From positions 1-5,922 of the forward strand of contig JACUUP010000088.1 in NCBI GenBank assembly GCA_014859225.1: DNA of 5,922 nt, written 5' to 3'. The notes below the pieces were generated by a model. The model was given only the letters and a program-made list of their open reading frames with translations. It ran no database searches and was not told the DNA's origin. A program made the position numbers and the translations under genes. This document shows positions 5,413 to 5,922 of the stretch, piece by piece; within the stretch, counting starts at the first letter, position 1, and each line of letters begins with the position of its first letter. The DNA is from Candidatus Aerophobota bacterium. GTDB taxonomy: Bacteria; Aerophobota; Aerophobia; Aerophobales; B3-G15.

Positions 5413-5877
5413 TTAATCTTTTACTTTGACTACCATCTCCAGCTCACAGGTTATGTTCCTTGGTAGACTGGATGTTCCAAGAGCACAGCGGGCATGCTTT
5501 CCTTTATCACCAAATATCTTTTCTAAAAGCTCGGATGCCCCATTAATTACCTCAGGTTGTTTTTCAAAATCGGCAGTGCAGTTCACAAATCCTCGCACCT
5601 GAACAATCTCCTCTATCTTATCCAGACCTCCCACAAGGTTTTTCACCGCAGCAAGGCAGTTAAGAGCACATATCTTTGCTGCCTCGTAGCCTTCTTTTAG
5701 TGTTTTTTCTGCACCTACCTTACCTACATACACGAGCTTACCTTCTACGGAAGGCCCCTGACCTGAGCAAAATACAAGATTGCCCACTTTCTTAGCTGGG
5801 ATATAAGCTGCCGCAGGACTTGGCACCTCAGGAAGTGTAATTCCCAACTCTTTTAGCTTTTCCTCATAACCTAACAT
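5413..5877 (-). CDS. RidA/YjgF-family reactive enamine/imine deaminase
   Basis: A 154-residue protein of the RidA (YjgF/YER057c/UK114) family, cytosolic and normally a trimer with active sites between subunits. RidA hydrolyses enamine/imine products of PLP enzymes, such as 2-aminoacrylate, to 2-keto acids and ammonia. The length and pattern (LGITLPEVPSPAAAYIPAKK, then GNLVFCSGQGP at 32-42) fit the roughly 150-residue subfamily rather than the 128-residue E. coli-type RidA. The catalytic arginine equivalent to E. coli R105 is present as R130 in HARCALG, and the C-terminal CELEMVVKV supplies the usual acidic residue (E145). ATG at 5877 is preceded by AGGGAGG with seven-base spacing. It is the first visible gene of the operon, nine bases before the PLP enzyme. 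The pairing suggests it clears that enzyme's product. The Arg indicates true deaminase activity; the exact substrate is inferred. Confidence 0.92.
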   Translation of the reverse strand: MLGYEEKLKELGITLPEVPSPAAAYIPAKKVGNLVFCSGQGPSVEGKLVYVGKVGAEKTLKEGYEAAKICALNCLAAVKNLVGGLDKIEEIVQVRGFVNCTADFEKQPEVINGASELLEKIFGDKGKHARCALGTSSLPRNITCELEMVVKVKD

Positions 5878-5884
5878 TATACAT

Positions 5885-5891
5885 CCTCCCT
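5885..5891 (-). promoter_or_regulatory. Strong ribosome-binding site of the ridA-like gene
   Basis: AGGGAGG on the minus strand stands seven bases before the start codon at 5877. Only 31 further bases are visible upstream and they show no convincing -35/-10 pair. The operon promoter or further upstream genes are therefore outside the window. Confidence 0.8.
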
Positions 5892-5922
5892 ATTAGAATT
5901 TTTGCTCTAAGAAACTTTCCAC

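Noticed and set aside
5876-5884. TGTATAAT on the minus strand as a -10 element for the operon
   Set aside because: It overlaps the ridA-like start codon, would put the transcript start inside the gene, and has no -35 partner; it is a by-product of the spacer plus ATG.

Overview
The window is about 40% G+C by eye and is densely coded, with small genes, strong Shine-Dalgarno sites and short spacers. It looks like a bacterial chromosome. The protein sequences read like those of an anaerobic or thermophilic low-G+C or uncultured-phylum bacterium, but nothing here fixes the taxonomy and this is only an impression.

Layout. Positions 1-206 are a leader region. It carries a near-consensus sigma70-type promoter (TTGACT, 17 bp, TATAAT) facing right, and weaker signs of a divergent gene leaving the window on the left. 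Positions 207-1016 (+) encode a small MscS-type mechanosensitive channel. Positions 1017-1191 are a convergent intergenic gap with a candidate terminator for the minus strand. The rest, 5877 down to 1192, is one tight minus-strand gene series. In transcription order it encodes a RidA-family imine/enamine deaminase, a fold-II PLP enzyme of the D-cysteine desulfhydrase/ACC deaminase family, a class II HpcH/HpaI-type pyruvate aldolase, a class I KDPG/KHG-type aldolase (Eda), and an N-acyl-D-amino-acid deacylase. Gaps are 9, about 35, 16 and 52 nt, so this is almost certainly an operon. Its promoter, and possibly more genes (transporter, kinase, regulator), lie beyond the right edge.

How the genes fit together (inference). 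The deacylase would free an amine from an N-acylated D-configured amino acid or amino-sugar acid. The PLP enzyme would eliminate ammonia or a beta substituent to give an enamine/imine. RidA would hydrolyse that intermediate to a 2-keto acid. One or both aldolases would cleave a 2-keto-3-deoxy or 2-keto-4-hydroxy acid to pyruvate plus an aldehyde. The gene set resembles, with a different PLP fold and an extra aldolase, the oxidative N-acetylglucosaminate (2-acetamido-2-deoxygluconate) catabolic clusters known from marine bacteria. Simple N-acyl-D-amino acid use is the main alternative. This operon is the most interesting item in the window. I see no RNA genes, CRISPR array, insertion sequence or phage gene.
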